Shown: piece by piece, positions 35,385 to 43,355 of the stretch
How the letters are laid out: each line of letters opens with the position of its first letter
How positions within the stretch are numbered: the stretch's first letter is position 1
Program-made: the position numbers and the translations under genes
Assembly: GCF_024436375.1 (NCBI RefSeq)
Contig: NZ_JAFMZM010000007.1
Location: forward strand, 192,731-256,730
Origin: Nocardioides astragali
GTDB lineage: Bacteria > Actinomycetota > Actinomycetes > Propionibacteriales > Nocardioidaceae
Reading direction: 5' to 3'
Length of the DNA: 64,000 bases
The notes under the pieces: model-generated
What the model saw: only the letters and a program-made list of their open reading frames with translations
The model's database searches: none
Told to the model about the DNA's origin: nothing

Positions 35385-35755
35385 CCGACGAGCTGTCCGT
35401 GAAGGGCATCGAGTGCTTCGCCCACCACGGCGTCTTCGACTTCGAGAGGCGTGAGGGGCAGACGTTCGTCGTCGACCTCGTGCTCGGCCTCGACACGCGC
35501 CCGGCAGCCGAGTCCGACCACCTCGAGGAGACCGTCAACTACGGGACCCTGGTCATGGACGTGAAGGCCGCCGTCGAGCGCGACCCCGTCGACCTGATAG
35601 AAACCGTCGTCCAGCGCATCGCCGATGTGTGCCTCAAGGACCGTCGTGTTGAATGGGCGCGAGTCACGCTGCACAAACCTGATGCACCCATCGACGCGAC
35701 GTACTCGGACGTCGCGCTGACGATCACCAGAACGCGAGGCAACGCTCATGACTGA
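35381..35755 (+). CDS. folB: dihydroneopterin aldolase
   Basis: A 124-residue FolB that converts dihydroneopterin to 6-hydroxymethyl-dihydropterin. The start, LSVKGIECFAHHGVFDFERR, includes the pterin-anchoring and Tyr/His region; EETVNYGTLVMDVKAAVE and the C-terminal VEWARVTLHKPDAPIDATYS with the catalytic Lys are conserved. ATG 35381 overlaps the folP stop and the 3' end overlaps folK by 8 bp. Length is normal for the family. Confidence 0.96.
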   Translation: MTDELSVKGIECFAHHGVFDFERREGQTFVVDLVLGLDTRPAAESDHLEETVNYGTLVMDVKAAVERDPVDLIETVVQRIADVCLKDRRVEWARVTLHKPDAPIDATYSDVALTITRTRGNAHD

Positions 35756-36317
35756 ATCCCCCAACCCCAACATGGTGGACACCGACTCCCTCACCGGTGA
35801 GATGCACCCGATCCGCCGTGTGGTGGTGGCGTTGGGCTCCAACCTCGGGGAGCGACTGGCCACGCTTCAGGGCGCAGTGGAGGCCCTGGCCGACACACCG
35901 GACTTCTTCGTCACGGGCGTCTCCCCGGTCTACGAGACCGAGCCCGTCGACTCGCCGGACGGGTCCGGCCCCTACCTCAACGCCGTCCTCCTGGCCGACA
36001 CCACGCTGCCGGCCGCGCGGCTCATGGAGCGCGCCCTCGCGGTCGAGGACGCCTTCGAGCGTGAGCGCAGCGAGGTCCGCAACGCGCCGCGCACCCTCGA
36101 CGTCGACCTCATCGTGGTGGGCGACCGCCGCTCCAACGAGGACTTCCTCCGGCTGCCGCACCCCCGGGCGCACGAGCGTGCCTTCGTCCTGCAGCCCTGG
36201 CACGACCTCGAGCCCGACGCCGTCTTCCCCGAGCGCGGCCCCATCGCCGACCTGCTCGAGTCGGCGGACGCCTCAGGCGTGAAGAAGCGCGAGGACCTGC
36301 TGCTCGAGGTCGAGTGA
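35748..36317 (+). CDS. folK: 2-amino-4-hydroxy-6-hydroxymethyldihydropteridine pyrophosphokinase
   Basis: A 189-residue HPPK that pyrophosphorylates the pterin for FolP. Conserved parts are RRVVVALGSNLGERLATLQG near residue 25, VSPVYETEPVD near 60 and the Asp pair of the magnesium site in RTLDVDLIVVGDRR near 120, followed by LRLPHPRAHERAFVLQPW. The N-terminal 20 residues are extra relative to E. coli FolK. A repeat hairpin (36321-36376) begins directly after the stop codon. It is the last fol gene of the operon. Confidence 0.96.
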   Translation: MTESPNPNMVDTDSLTGEMHPIRRVVVALGSNLGERLATLQGAVEALADTPDFFVTGVSPVYETEPVDSPDGSGPYLNAVLLADTTLPAARLMERALAVEDAFERERSEVRNAPRTLDVDLIVVGDRRSNEDFLRLPHPRAHERAFVLQPWHDLEPDAVFPERGPIADLLESADASGVKKREDLLLEVE

Positions 36318-36320
36318 GCA

Positions 36321-36376
36321 CCCCACGACGTCCTGCTCCTCCGCTGCGCTCCCCCGCACGACGCCGCGGGGACCCC
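36321..36376. repeat. palindromic repeat family I, copy A (plus truncated copy at 36386-36409)
   Basis: Arms CCCCACGACGTCCTGC (36321-36336) and GCACGACGCCGCGGGG (36356-36371) fold around a 19-nt loop beginning TCCTCCGCTGCG and ending CTCCCCC. Copies B (46525) and C (50631) share the loop and the closing GGGGACCCCG but have different, still complementary stems. Immediately after, 36386-36400 repeats the first 15 bases of this copy, a truncated second element just before the DUF3180 start. Confidence 0.85.
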
Positions 36377-36410
36377 GAGTGACCACCCCACGACGTCCTG
36401 GTGACGCCGG

Positions 36411-36902
36411 GTGAGCGACCCCGGCCCGGACGAGCCGCCGCAGCGGCGCGGCACCCTTCGCCCCACCTCGGCGCGCGCCCTCACCGCGTGCATCGTCATC
36501 GGGCTGGCGCTCGGGTGGGGCATGCACCCGCTGGTGAGCCGGATCGCGGGTCGATCGCCCCTCGTGTCGTGGACGCAGGCGCTAGCGCTGGTCCTCGTCG
36601 CCGGCATCATGGCATTCCTCGCCTGGCACACGTGGCAGACCGTCCAGGTGCGCGGCGAGCGACTCGAGGTGCAGCAGGCCGTCAACCGGCTCGTGCTGGC
36701 ACGGGCCTGCGCCCTGGCCGGCAGCCTGGTCGCGGCCGGCTACGTCGGGTACGCCGTCGGCTGGCTGGGTGATGGGTCCCAGTACGCCGACCGGTGGATC
36801 CTCCGGGCCCTGGTCGCGGCGGCCGGAGCGTGCGGTGTGGCGCTTGCCTCGCTGGCGCTGGAGCGTGCGTGTCGCGCGGACGGCGACGAGCCGCGGCCCT
36901 AG
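36411..36902 (+). CDS. DUF3180 membrane protein
   Basis: A 163-residue protein of the actinobacterial DUF3180 family, almost always located after folK. Four hydrophobic helices are visible: ALTACIVIGLALGWGMHPLV, ALALVLVAGIMAFLAW, ACALAGSLVAAGYVGYAVGW and LVAAAGACGVALASLAL. A charged loop (VQVRGERLEVQQAVNRLVLA) lies between the second and third helices. Function is unknown. GTG 36411 follows a truncated repeat copy, which supplies its upstream sequence. Confidence 0.85.
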   Translation: MSDPGPDEPPQRRGTLRPTSARALTACIVIGLALGWGMHPLVSRIAGRSPLVSWTQALALVLVAGIMAFLAWHTWQTVQVRGERLEVQQAVNRLVLARACALAGSLVAAGYVGYAVGWLGDGSQYADRWILRALVAAAGACGVALASLALERACRADGDEPRP

Positions 36903-36911
36903 TCTGACCTC

Positions 36912-37508
36912 ATGCCTTCCCAGCAGCCCCAGCAGTCACAGGCGTCCCGGACGCCCGCTCGCCGCCGCCAGCGCAGCACGCGCCTGGTGGTCGCCGTCGC
37001 CCTTCTCGCCGTGGCTGCCGCGGTCGTGATCGGCGCCCTGGTGTCCTCGTCGGCCGGCCTGACCGCGATCGCCGCAGTCGTGGCCCTGCTCGCCGGCGCC
37101 GCCGCGACCCGGATCACCCATTCCGAGCTGATGGCGTCGCGCCGCGAGGCAGCGCAGGACCGCGCCGTCCAGGCCCAGGACTACCGCGCGCTCACGGAGC
37201 GTCGTACGGCTGAGTCGGCGGCCTTCGCCGCTGACATGAGGCGCAAGATCTCCGACCGCGAGGAGGCCATCGACGTGCTCGAGCGCGCCCTCTCGTCGGC
37301 TCAGAAGAACGCCGCCGAGCAGACCCTCAAGCGCGGTCAGGAGGCCCGTCGGGCCGACGCCGCCGAGCGAGGTCGCGACGACGCGGAGACCCGTGCCGCC
37401 GAGGCGATCGTGGCGGTCGCCGAGCTCGAGGCCGAGATCGACGTGCTCCGCGCGGAGGTCCAGTCGCTGCGCGCCGCGGCTGCTCAGCGCGCGCACCGCA
37501 GCGCCTGA
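36912..37508 (+). CDS. hypothetical membrane protein with C-terminal coiled coil
   Basis: A 198-residue protein. A Gln/Ser/Arg-rich N-terminus (QQPQQSQASRTPARRRQRS) precedes two closely spaced hydrophobic helices (LVVAVALLAVAAAVVIGALV and AIAAVVALLAGAAAT). From residue 75 to the end it is a long Ala/Glu/Arg coiled coil with heptad character (AIDVLERALSSAQKNAAEQT, IVAVAELEAEIDVLRAEVQ). This is a membrane-anchored cytoplasmic coiled coil with no named domain that I recognise. ATG 36912 is 9 bp after DUF3180, so it likely belongs to the same transcript. Confidence 0.75.
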   Translation: MPSQQPQQSQASRTPARRRQRSTRLVVAVALLAVAAAVVIGALVSSSAGLTAIAAVVALLAGAAATRITHSELMASRREAAQDRAVQAQDYRALTERRTAESAAFAADMRRKISDREEAIDVLERALSSAQKNAAEQTLKRGQEARRADAAERGRDDAETRAAEAIVAVAELEAEIDVLRAEVQSLRAAAAQRAHRSA

Positions 37509-37568
37509 TCGACGTACGCCACCCCACCCGGGGGCACCACCCCCCGGGGTGCGGAACAATGGTTGCCC

Positions 37569-38660
37569 GTGATCCCCGAGGACAACAGGTTCGAGAGCGA
37601 CCCAACCGACGTCCTGCCCGAGGACCCCGGACTCCCCGACGGCTGGGTCGCCGAGACGCCTGACGGGCACGACCGCGCGACCGTCGAGAGGCTGACCGAG
37701 CTGCTGCGCGACCACGAGCGTGCCGGTCGCGGCTGGGCCGGCTCGGGCGAGGAAGACGTGCTGGTGGAGGTCTCCGAGCGCGGCGCGGCCATGCGCGAGA
37801 ACCTCGTCGTCCGTGACCCGGCCGGCCGGATCCAGGCGTGGGGCAGCGTGCACGACCGCGCCGAGGGGCGGATGCTGTTCGTCCACGTCGTCGACCGCGA
37901 GCTCGACGAGCCCCTGGCCGACAGGTGCAGCGACGTGCTCTTCGAGTGGGCCGAGGCGCAGGCCAGGTCGGTGGGCGCGGCCCGCGGCCGCTCGGTGCAG
38001 CAGATCGACACGGGTTCCTTCGCCGACGACGAGCGGCAGCATCGCTGGCTGGCCGATGCCGGCTTCGAGAAGGTCCGCACCTGGTGGCAGATGAGCCGCT
38101 CGGTGGAGGCGGAGGAGGCCGAGCTGGTCCCCGACCCGGAGCGGTGGGAGCGCAAGGGCGTGGTCTTCCGGCTGGTGGAGCGGCAGGGCGACGGGATGCC
38201 CGACGAGGCGGACCTCCGTTCGATCCACGACGTGCTCGAGGGCGCGTTCACCGACCACTTCAACTCCGCGGAGGAGACCTTCCACGAGTTCATCCACCGG
38301 CTGCGTGAGGACCCCGGTCACCGCTGGGACCACTGGTGGCTCGCCGAGATCGTCAGGGAGGAGGGCGACCACGTGGTCGAGCCCGCGGGCGCCCTGGTCG
38401 GGACGGTCAGCGAGTCGGCCACCGGACCGGCGGGGTCGTACGTCTCCTACCTGGGCGTGCTCGAGTCCGCCCGCGGCCGCGGCGTCGCCACTGGCCTCCT
38501 GCGCACGATCATCGCGGACGCCGCCGCCCGCGGGCGCGACCGTGTCGGCCTCGAGGTCGACGCCGATTCACCGACCGGGGCCGACGGGCTCTACACCGCG
38601 ATGGGCTGGGGCACGAAGTACGTCACGGAGTCCTGGCACCGGGATGTGCCGGTCAGCTGA
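37569..38660 (+). CDS. tandem GNAT-domain acetyltransferase, mycothiol synthase-like
   Basis: A 363-residue protein with two GNAT repeats. The N-terminal one (residues 40-180) is degenerate (NLVVRDPAGRIQAWGSVHD; GAARGRSVQQIDTGSFADDE). The C-terminal one (residues 205-360) is intact with the acetyl-CoA loop GVLESARGRGVATGLLRTII and GLYTAMGWGTKYVTESWHRD. The architecture recalls MshD, but MshD identity would require sequence comparison; the substrate is unassigned. GTG 37569 is chosen; a TTG two codons earlier is possible. It converges with the osmoprotectant ATPase gene 15 bp downstream. Confidence 0.8.
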   Translation: MIPEDNRFESDPTDVLPEDPGLPDGWVAETPDGHDRATVERLTELLRDHERAGRGWAGSGEEDVLVEVSERGAAMRENLVVRDPAGRIQAWGSVHDRAEGRMLFVHVVDRELDEPLADRCSDVLFEWAEAQARSVGAARGRSVQQIDTGSFADDERQHRWLADAGFEKVRTWWQMSRSVEAEEAELVPDPERWERKGVVFRLVERQGDGMPDEADLRSIHDVLEGAFTDHFNSAEETFHEFIHRLREDPGHRWDHWWLAEIVREEGDHVVEPAGALVGTVSESATGPAGSYVSYLGVLESARGRGVATGLLRTIIADAAARGRDRVGLEVDADSPTGADGLYTAMGWGTKYVTESWHRDVPVS

Positions 38661-38675
38661 CCCGACCCTGACCGC

Positions 38676-39692
38676 TCAGCGCAGCGACTCCCGCAGCGCG
38701 CGGTGCACCCCGGCAGGAGTGAGCACGCCGAGGAACCGCGGGCCGCGTCTGACACCGATCATCGGCTTGTCGTCACGCAGCATCGCGGCCAGCGCGTCCT
38801 CCAGCGAGGAGTCGATGTCGATCGCCGCGCCGAGCTCGCCGGCGGAGACGCCGTCGATCGGCTCGAGGTGCTCCTCACGCAGGCGGGTGACGGTGAGGGT
38901 GCGCAGGCCGCCCGCGCCGACGAAGTCGGCCACCTGCTCGTCGGCGGGGTGGGCCAGCAGCTCGGCCGGGGTGGCGTACTGGGCCAACCGGCCGCCCGCG
39001 GCGAAGACCGCCACCCGGTCGCCCATCCGGATCGCCTCGTCGATGTCGTGGGTCACCAGCACCACTGTCTTGCCGAGCTCGGCCTGGAGCCGTCGGAACT
39101 CGTCCTGCAGCCGGCCGCGCACCACCGGGTCGACCGCGCCGAAGGGCTCGTCCATCAGCAGGACCGGGGGATTGGCGGCCAGCGCCCGCGCGACGCCGAC
39201 GCGCTGCCGCTGCCCGCCCGAGAGCTCGTGGGGGTAGCGCCGGGCGTACAGCTCGGGGTCGAGCCCCACCGTCGTGAGCAGCTCGTGGGCGCGCTCGCGG
39301 GCGGTCGCCTTCGACTCGCCGTAGAGCAGCGGCACGGTCATCACGTTCTGCTCGATCCGCTGGTGCGGGAAGAGGCCGATCTGCTGGATGACATAGCCGA
39401 TCCCGCGGCGCAGCTCGACCGGGTCGACGTCGGTGACGTCGCTGCCGTCGAGCCAGATCCGGCCGGTCGTCGGCTCGATGAGCCGGTTGATCATCTTGAG
39501 CGTCGTGGACTTGCCGCAGCCCGACGGACCGACCAGGCAGACCATCTCGCCTCGAGCCACCTCGAGGTCGAGCTCGTGGACCGCGACCGTCCCGTCGGGG
39601 TAGGTCTTGCCGACCCCCTCCAGACGGATCATCGCCTCGGCGTCGTCCGCGACGGGTGAGGCCGGTGGTGCCGAGGAGGCGGTAGCGTCCAT
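38676..39692 (-). CDS. osmoprotectant (betaine/choline-type) ABC transporter ATP-binding protein
   Basis: A 338-residue ATPase of the OpuCA/ProV group. It has Walker A GPSGCGKSTTLKMINRL near residue 60, the Q loop YVIQQIGLFPHQRIEQNV, the signature LSGGQRQRVGVARAL and Walker B VLLMDEPFGAVDP. The C-terminal 90 residues include one CBS-like unit (IDSSLEDALAAMLRDDKPMI), a possible ionic-strength sensor. ATG 39692 has an AGGG ribosome site; ATG 39632 gives a shorter protein starting MIRLEGVGKTYPDG. It is transcribed away from the two permease genes, with only 3 bp between start codons if the longer start is used. Confidence 0.92.
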   Translation of the reverse strand: MDATASSAPPASPVADDAEAMIRLEGVGKTYPDGTVAVHELDLEVARGEMVCLVGPSGCGKSTTLKMINRLIEPTTGRIWLDGSDVTDVDPVELRRGIGYVIQQIGLFPHQRIEQNVMTVPLLYGESKATARERAHELLTTVGLDPELYARRYPHELSGGQRQRVGVARALAANPPVLLMDEPFGAVDPVVRGRLQDEFRRLQAELGKTVVLVTHDIDEAIRMGDRVAVFAAGGRLAQYATPAELLAHPADEQVADFVGAGGLRTLTVTRLREEHLEPIDGVSAGELGAAIDIDSSLEDALAAMLRDDKPMIGVRRGPRFLGVLTPAGVHRALRESLR

Positions 39693-39695
39693 GCG

Positions 39696-40391
39696 GTGAC
39701 CCTACTGGTGAGCGCGGCGGAGCCGAGCTGCTACAGCCGGTTCGTCAACGAGTGGTTCTGCTGGCAGTACGTCGACGACCGGCGCGGCCAGATCATCGAT
39801 GCCCTCCTCGAGCACGTCGCCATCACCGTCGCCGCACTGCTGCTGGGCGTTCTGCTGGCCTTCCCGCTCGCGCTGCTCGCCCGTCGCCACACGCGACTCG
39901 AGTCGATGGTGCTGGGATTCAGCGCGGGGCTCTACACCATCCCCTCGTTGGCCCTGCTGCCACTGCTGGTGCCCTTCACCGGCCTCGCCCCGGCGACCGT
40001 CGTCATCGGGCTCGGGCTCTACGCGCTGACGATCCTGGTACGGGCGCTCCTCGACGGCCTGCGCTCCGTGCCCGACGACGTCCGTGAGGCGGCGCGCGGC
40101 CTGGGCTACGGCCGGGCACGGATGCTCACCCGCATCGAGCTGCCGCTGGCGCTGCCCGTCGCGATGGCCGGGCTGCGCGTCGCGGCGGTCTCCACGATCG
40201 CGCTCACGACCGTCGGCACCCTGGTGTCCTACGGAGGACTCGGCGACCTCATCTCGCACGGCGTCCAGCGCGACTTCCGCGCCGAGCTGATGACCGCAGC
40301 CGTGCTGTGCGTCGTGCTGGCGCTGCTGCTCGACGTCGTGCTCGTGGTGGTGCAACGGGTGCTGACGCCGTGGACGCAGGGGGCGCGCTGA
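39696..40391 (+). CDS. osmoprotectant ABC transporter permease 1
   Basis: A 231-residue OpuCB/ProW-type permease with five or six membrane helices. The ATPase-contact loop is DDVREAARGLGYGRARMLTR near residue 128, followed by ALPVAMAGLRVAAVSTIAL. The start is uncertain (GTG 39696 or GTG 39708), and no ribosome site is well placed. Its stop overlaps the next permease start (TGATG). The promoter must overlap the start of the divergent ATPase gene. Confidence 0.92.
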   Translation: MTLLVSAAEPSCYSRFVNEWFCWQYVDDRRGQIIDALLEHVAITVAALLLGVLLAFPLALLARRHTRLESMVLGFSAGLYTIPSLALLPLLVPFTGLAPATVVIGLGLYALTILVRALLDGLRSVPDDVREAARGLGYGRARMLTRIELPLALPVAMAGLRVAAVSTIALTTVGTLVSYGGLGDLISHGVQRDFRAELMTAAVLCVVLALLLDVVLVVVQRVLTPWTQGAR

Positions 40392-41149
40392 TGGAGCTGT
40401 TCGCCGAGACCTGGCACTACCTCCTCGACGCCGACAACTGGTCGGGTGGTGGCGGCTTCGTCGCCCGACTGCTGGAGCAGCTGCTGCTCACCGCGACGGC
40501 GCTCGTCGCGGCGATGCTGCTCGGCCTGCCGCTCGCGCTCTGGCTCGGGCACGTCGGACGTGGCGGCTTCCTCGCCGTCAACGTGTCCAACGTCGGCCGC
40601 GCCGTGCCGACGTTCGCGCTGCTCGCCCTCCTGGTCGCCGCCGACTGGCCCGGGTCGGCGGACTTCGGCCCCTACGGACGCGCCGGGCTCGCGACCCTGA
40701 TCGCCCTCGTGCTCTTCGCCCTCCCGCCGCTCATCACCAACGGCTACGTCGCGATGCGTGAGGTTCCGAAGGATGTGCTGGAGGCCGCCGACGGCATGGG
40801 GATGTCCGAGGGGCAGCGCTTCTGGCGGGTCGAGCTGCCGCTGGCGCTGCCGGTCGTCGCGTCGGGCGTACGCCTCGCGCTGGTGCAGGTGTGGGCGACG
40901 GCCACCATCGCGGCCCTCGTCGCGGGGCCCGGGCTCGGCCGGATCATCACCGAGGGCTTCGCCCGCAACGACTACGCCCAGGGCATGGCCGGCGCGGTCG
41001 TCGTCGCCCTCGTGGCGCTGGTCCTCGAGCTCGCCGCCGCGACCCTGCAACGTGCGGTCGACCCGATGCCGCAGTCACCGTCGCCAGATCGTGATGATGC
41101 GCTGTCGGTGCGCTCGGCTACGGTGACGGAAGCTCCCACCGGGGGCTGA
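40391..41149 (+). CDS. osmoprotectant ABC transporter permease 2
   Basis: A 252-residue permease of the same family as the preceding one, forming the second half of a heterodimeric channel. Membrane helices include LTATALVAAMLLGLPLALWL; the coupling loop is KDVLEAADGMGMSEGQRFWR near residue 135, followed by VELPLALPVVASGVRLALVQ. ATG 40391 overlaps the previous stop. The polar C-terminus (DPMPQSPSPDRDD) is cytoplasmic. The binding protein gene follows after 63 bp. Confidence 0.92.
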   Translation: MELFAETWHYLLDADNWSGGGGFVARLLEQLLLTATALVAAMLLGLPLALWLGHVGRGGFLAVNVSNVGRAVPTFALLALLVAADWPGSADFGPYGRAGLATLIALVLFALPPLITNGYVAMREVPKDVLEAADGMGMSEGQRFWRVELPLALPVVASGVRLALVQVWATATIAALVAGPGLGRIITEGFARNDYAQGMAGAVVVALVALVLELAAATLQRAVDPMPQSPSPDRDDALSVRSATVTEAPTGG

Positions 41150-41212
41150 GCGGCACCGCTCTCATCACCGGACACGCGTGGCTTCGCCACGGGACACAGA
41201 AGGTTGGACGAC

Positions 41213-42169
41213 ATGCCCCTACGACGTCCGCTCATGGCGGTCACTGGTCTGGCGCTCGCGGCGCTGCTGACCGCTTGCGCCGGCGACGACCTCGCCGAGG
41301 ACAACGACGACCCCACCTCGGGCTCCGGCTCCGGGGGCTCCGGCGAGGGCACCTCCGTGGTGATCGGCAGCCAGGCCTTCGACGAGGCTGCCCTCGTCAC
41401 CGCGATGTACCAGGAGGTCCTCGAGGCGGAGGGCTACGAGGTCGAGACCCGCCTCGTCGACTCCCGCCCGGTCTATCTCAACGAGATGCCCGACGCCGTC
41501 CAGATCGCTCCTGAATACGTCGCCGGCATCATCGACCAGCTCAACACCGACGCCAACGGTCCTGACGCCGAGCCGATCTCCACGAGCGACGCCCAGGAGA
41601 CCGTCGACGCGGGTGCGTCCCTGCTGGAGGAGAAGGGCATCACCCTGCTCGAGCCCTCCGAGGCGTTCTCCGCCAACGGCTACTTCACCAGCCAGGAGTT
41701 CTCCGACGCCGAGGGCGTCACCAAGCTGTCCGACCTCGAGGGCCAGGCAGTCACGCTGGCGGCCGCCCCGGACTGCAAGGGCCGCGCCGACTGCGAGAAG
41801 GGCCTCGTCGACACCTACGGCATCGACGTCACCCTCGAGCCGCTGGGCTACGCCTCGACCGAGACCTTCCAGGCGGTGCTCGACGGGGAGGCCCAGCTCG
41901 GCCAGACGAGCACTCTCGACGGGACCCTGGCCGACCAGGGCCTGCTGCTCCTCGAGGACGACAAGGGCATCCAGCCCGCGCAGAACCTCGTCCCGGCCGT
42001 GTCGTCGGAGTTCCTCGCCGACCACCCCGACATCGAGGGGCCGCTCAACGACCTGATGGCCGCGCTGGACAACGAGACGCTCGCGGAGCTGCTCGTCCAG
42101 GTCCAGATCGACCGCGAGCAGCCCGCCGACGTGGCTCAGGAGTTCCTGGAGTCTGAAGGCCTGCTCTGA
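41213..42169 (+). CDS. osmoprotectant ABC transporter substrate-binding lipoprotein
   Basis: A 318-residue OpuAC-domain lipoprotein. The signal peptide MPLRRPLMAVTGLALAALL ends in the lipobox LTAC; a Ser/Gly linker follows. The ligand domain begins SVVIGSQAFDEAALVTAMYQ and contains RPVYLNEMPDAVQIAPEY and a Cys pair in APDCKGRADCEKG. It should capture glycine betaine, choline or a similar quaternary amine outside the cell. ATG 41213 is chosen over TTG 41204 because AAGG precedes it. A hairpin inside the convergent gene's 3' end (42198-42221) probably terminates the operon. Confidence 0.92.
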   Translation: MPLRRPLMAVTGLALAALLTACAGDDLAEDNDDPTSGSGSGGSGEGTSVVIGSQAFDEAALVTAMYQEVLEAEGYEVETRLVDSRPVYLNEMPDAVQIAPEYVAGIIDQLNTDANGPDAEPISTSDAQETVDAGASLLEEKGITLLEPSEAFSANGYFTSQEFSDAEGVTKLSDLEGQAVTLAAAPDCKGRADCEKGLVDTYGIDVTLEPLGYASTETFQAVLDGEAQLGQTSTLDGTLADQGLLLLEDDKGIQPAQNLVPAVSSEFLADHPDIEGPLNDLMAALDNETLAELLVQVQIDREQPADVAQEFLESEGLL

Positions 42170-42184
42170 GCTGAGCAGTCGAGA

Positions 42185-43297
42185 TCACACCTCGTGGTCC
42201 CGCAGCCTGAGGGCTGCGGGATCCACGGTGGCCTCGTCGACCACCGAGTGCGGCACCGAGAGGCGCCAGTCGCCGGTCGCCACGTCCTGGGCGCGTGGGG
42301 GAGGGCCCTCGAGTGCGCTCGCCCACTCCATGAGGGAGCTCACCTCCGCCCTGCGGTCCTGCTCGACGAGCCAGCCCGCGAGCCGGTGGACCGGCGGCAG
42401 GCCGCTGTGCACGAGGGACCGCTGGCCCCAGAACTCGAGCACGCCGGCGCGCAGCAGCCGCCACCACGCCTCGGACGCTCCCGGCACGAGCAGGAAGTAG
42501 CGCCACAGGTCGCCGGCCAGGACCCGGTCGACGAAGACGTCCTCGACCTCCGCCGACCCGTGCGCCCGGACCGATGCGAGGGCCTGTCGCTTGGTCTCCC
42601 AGCGGTCCGACAGGTCCTGCACCGATGAGGCGCGGGTCTGGGTGATCGACCCTTCCCGGATCCGCCATCGGTAGACGACCTCGTCCAGCACGTCGAATGT
42701 TCCCTCGAGGAACGACCGGGTCGTCGTGGGCTGGTCCTCGTAGCGCACACCCTCGGGCCAGGCCAGCCCCGCCGCCTCCCAGAAGGAGCGGCGCCACACC
42801 TTGTTCCACGCGAACACGTCGCCGAGGATCTCGGGCCGGTCCTCGACCCGGGCGCCGCGCAGCGGCCGGTGGAGACGTCGCATCCAGGGCGGCTCGACGT
42901 GGTCGCCGTCCTCCCAGCGCACGATCGACCCGGTGGCGAAGTCGGAGCCCGACTCGCTGAGCGCCCCCACCAGGTCGGCGTACGCCGTCGACGGCAGGAC
43001 GTCGTCGGAGTCGAGGAAGGCGAGGTAGTCGCCGCGCACCTGCTGGACGCCGAGATTGCGGGCTGCGCCCAGGCCGCCGTTGACGGAGTGGATCACGGTG
43101 ATCCGGCTGTCTCGGTGGGCCCACTCGTCGGCGATCTCGCCGGTGCGGTCGGTCGACCCGTCGTCGACGATCACCGCCTCCCAGCGCCGGTGCGTCTGTG
43201 CCAGGAGGGAGCGGATGCAGTCGTCGAGGTAGTCCTCCACGCCCCACGCGGGGATCACCACGCCGAGGAGGGGCGCCCGGGAGAACAACCGCTTCAT
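42185..43297 (-). CDS. family 2 glycosyltransferase
   Basis: A 370-residue GT-A fold glycosyltransferase. The nucleotide-sugar site is VVIPAWGVEDYLDDCIRSLL near residue 12 and VIVDDGSTDRTGEIADEWA, and the metal-binding DxD is YLAFLDSDDVLPS near 95. The C-terminal 150 residues are a variable acceptor domain with VYRWRIREGSITQTRAS. There is no membrane segment, so it works on the cytoplasmic face. Start ATG 43297 gives MKRLFSRAPLLGVVIPAWG; the frame continues upstream as antisense of the sulfotransferase gene. It is divergent from the sulfotransferase-glycosyltransferase pair, and the three may build a surface glycan. Confidence 0.9.
   Translation of the reverse strand: MKRLFSRAPLLGVVIPAWGVEDYLDDCIRSLLAQTHRRWEAVIVDDGSTDRTGEIADEWAHRDSRITVIHSVNGGLGAARNLGVQQVRGDYLAFLDSDDVLPSTAYADLVGALSESGSDFATGSIVRWEDGDHVEPPWMRRLHRPLRGARVEDRPEILGDVFAWNKVWRRSFWEAAGLAWPEGVRYEDQPTTTRSFLEGTFDVLDEVVYRWRIREGSITQTRASSVQDLSDRWETKRQALASVRAHGSAEVEDVFVDRVLAGDLWRYFLLVPGASEAWWRLLRAGVLEFWGQRSLVHSGLPPVHRLAGWLVEQDRRAEVSSLMEWASALEGPPPRAQDVATGDWRLSVPHSVVDEATVDPAALRLRDHEV
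42198..42221. terminator. hairpin within the 3' end of the glycosyltransferase gene
   Basis: Ten-base perfect arms (TCCCGCAGCC and GGCTGCGGGA) around TGAG lie 29 bp past the stop of the osmoprotectant binding-protein gene and inside the last codons of the convergent gene. It probably ends transcription of the transporter operon. Confidence 0.65.
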
Positions 43298-43355
43298 GGG
43301 CCGAGACCCTAGTCGGACGGGAGGGGCGGCCCGTGCCGCCGGTAGGCTCCCTGCC

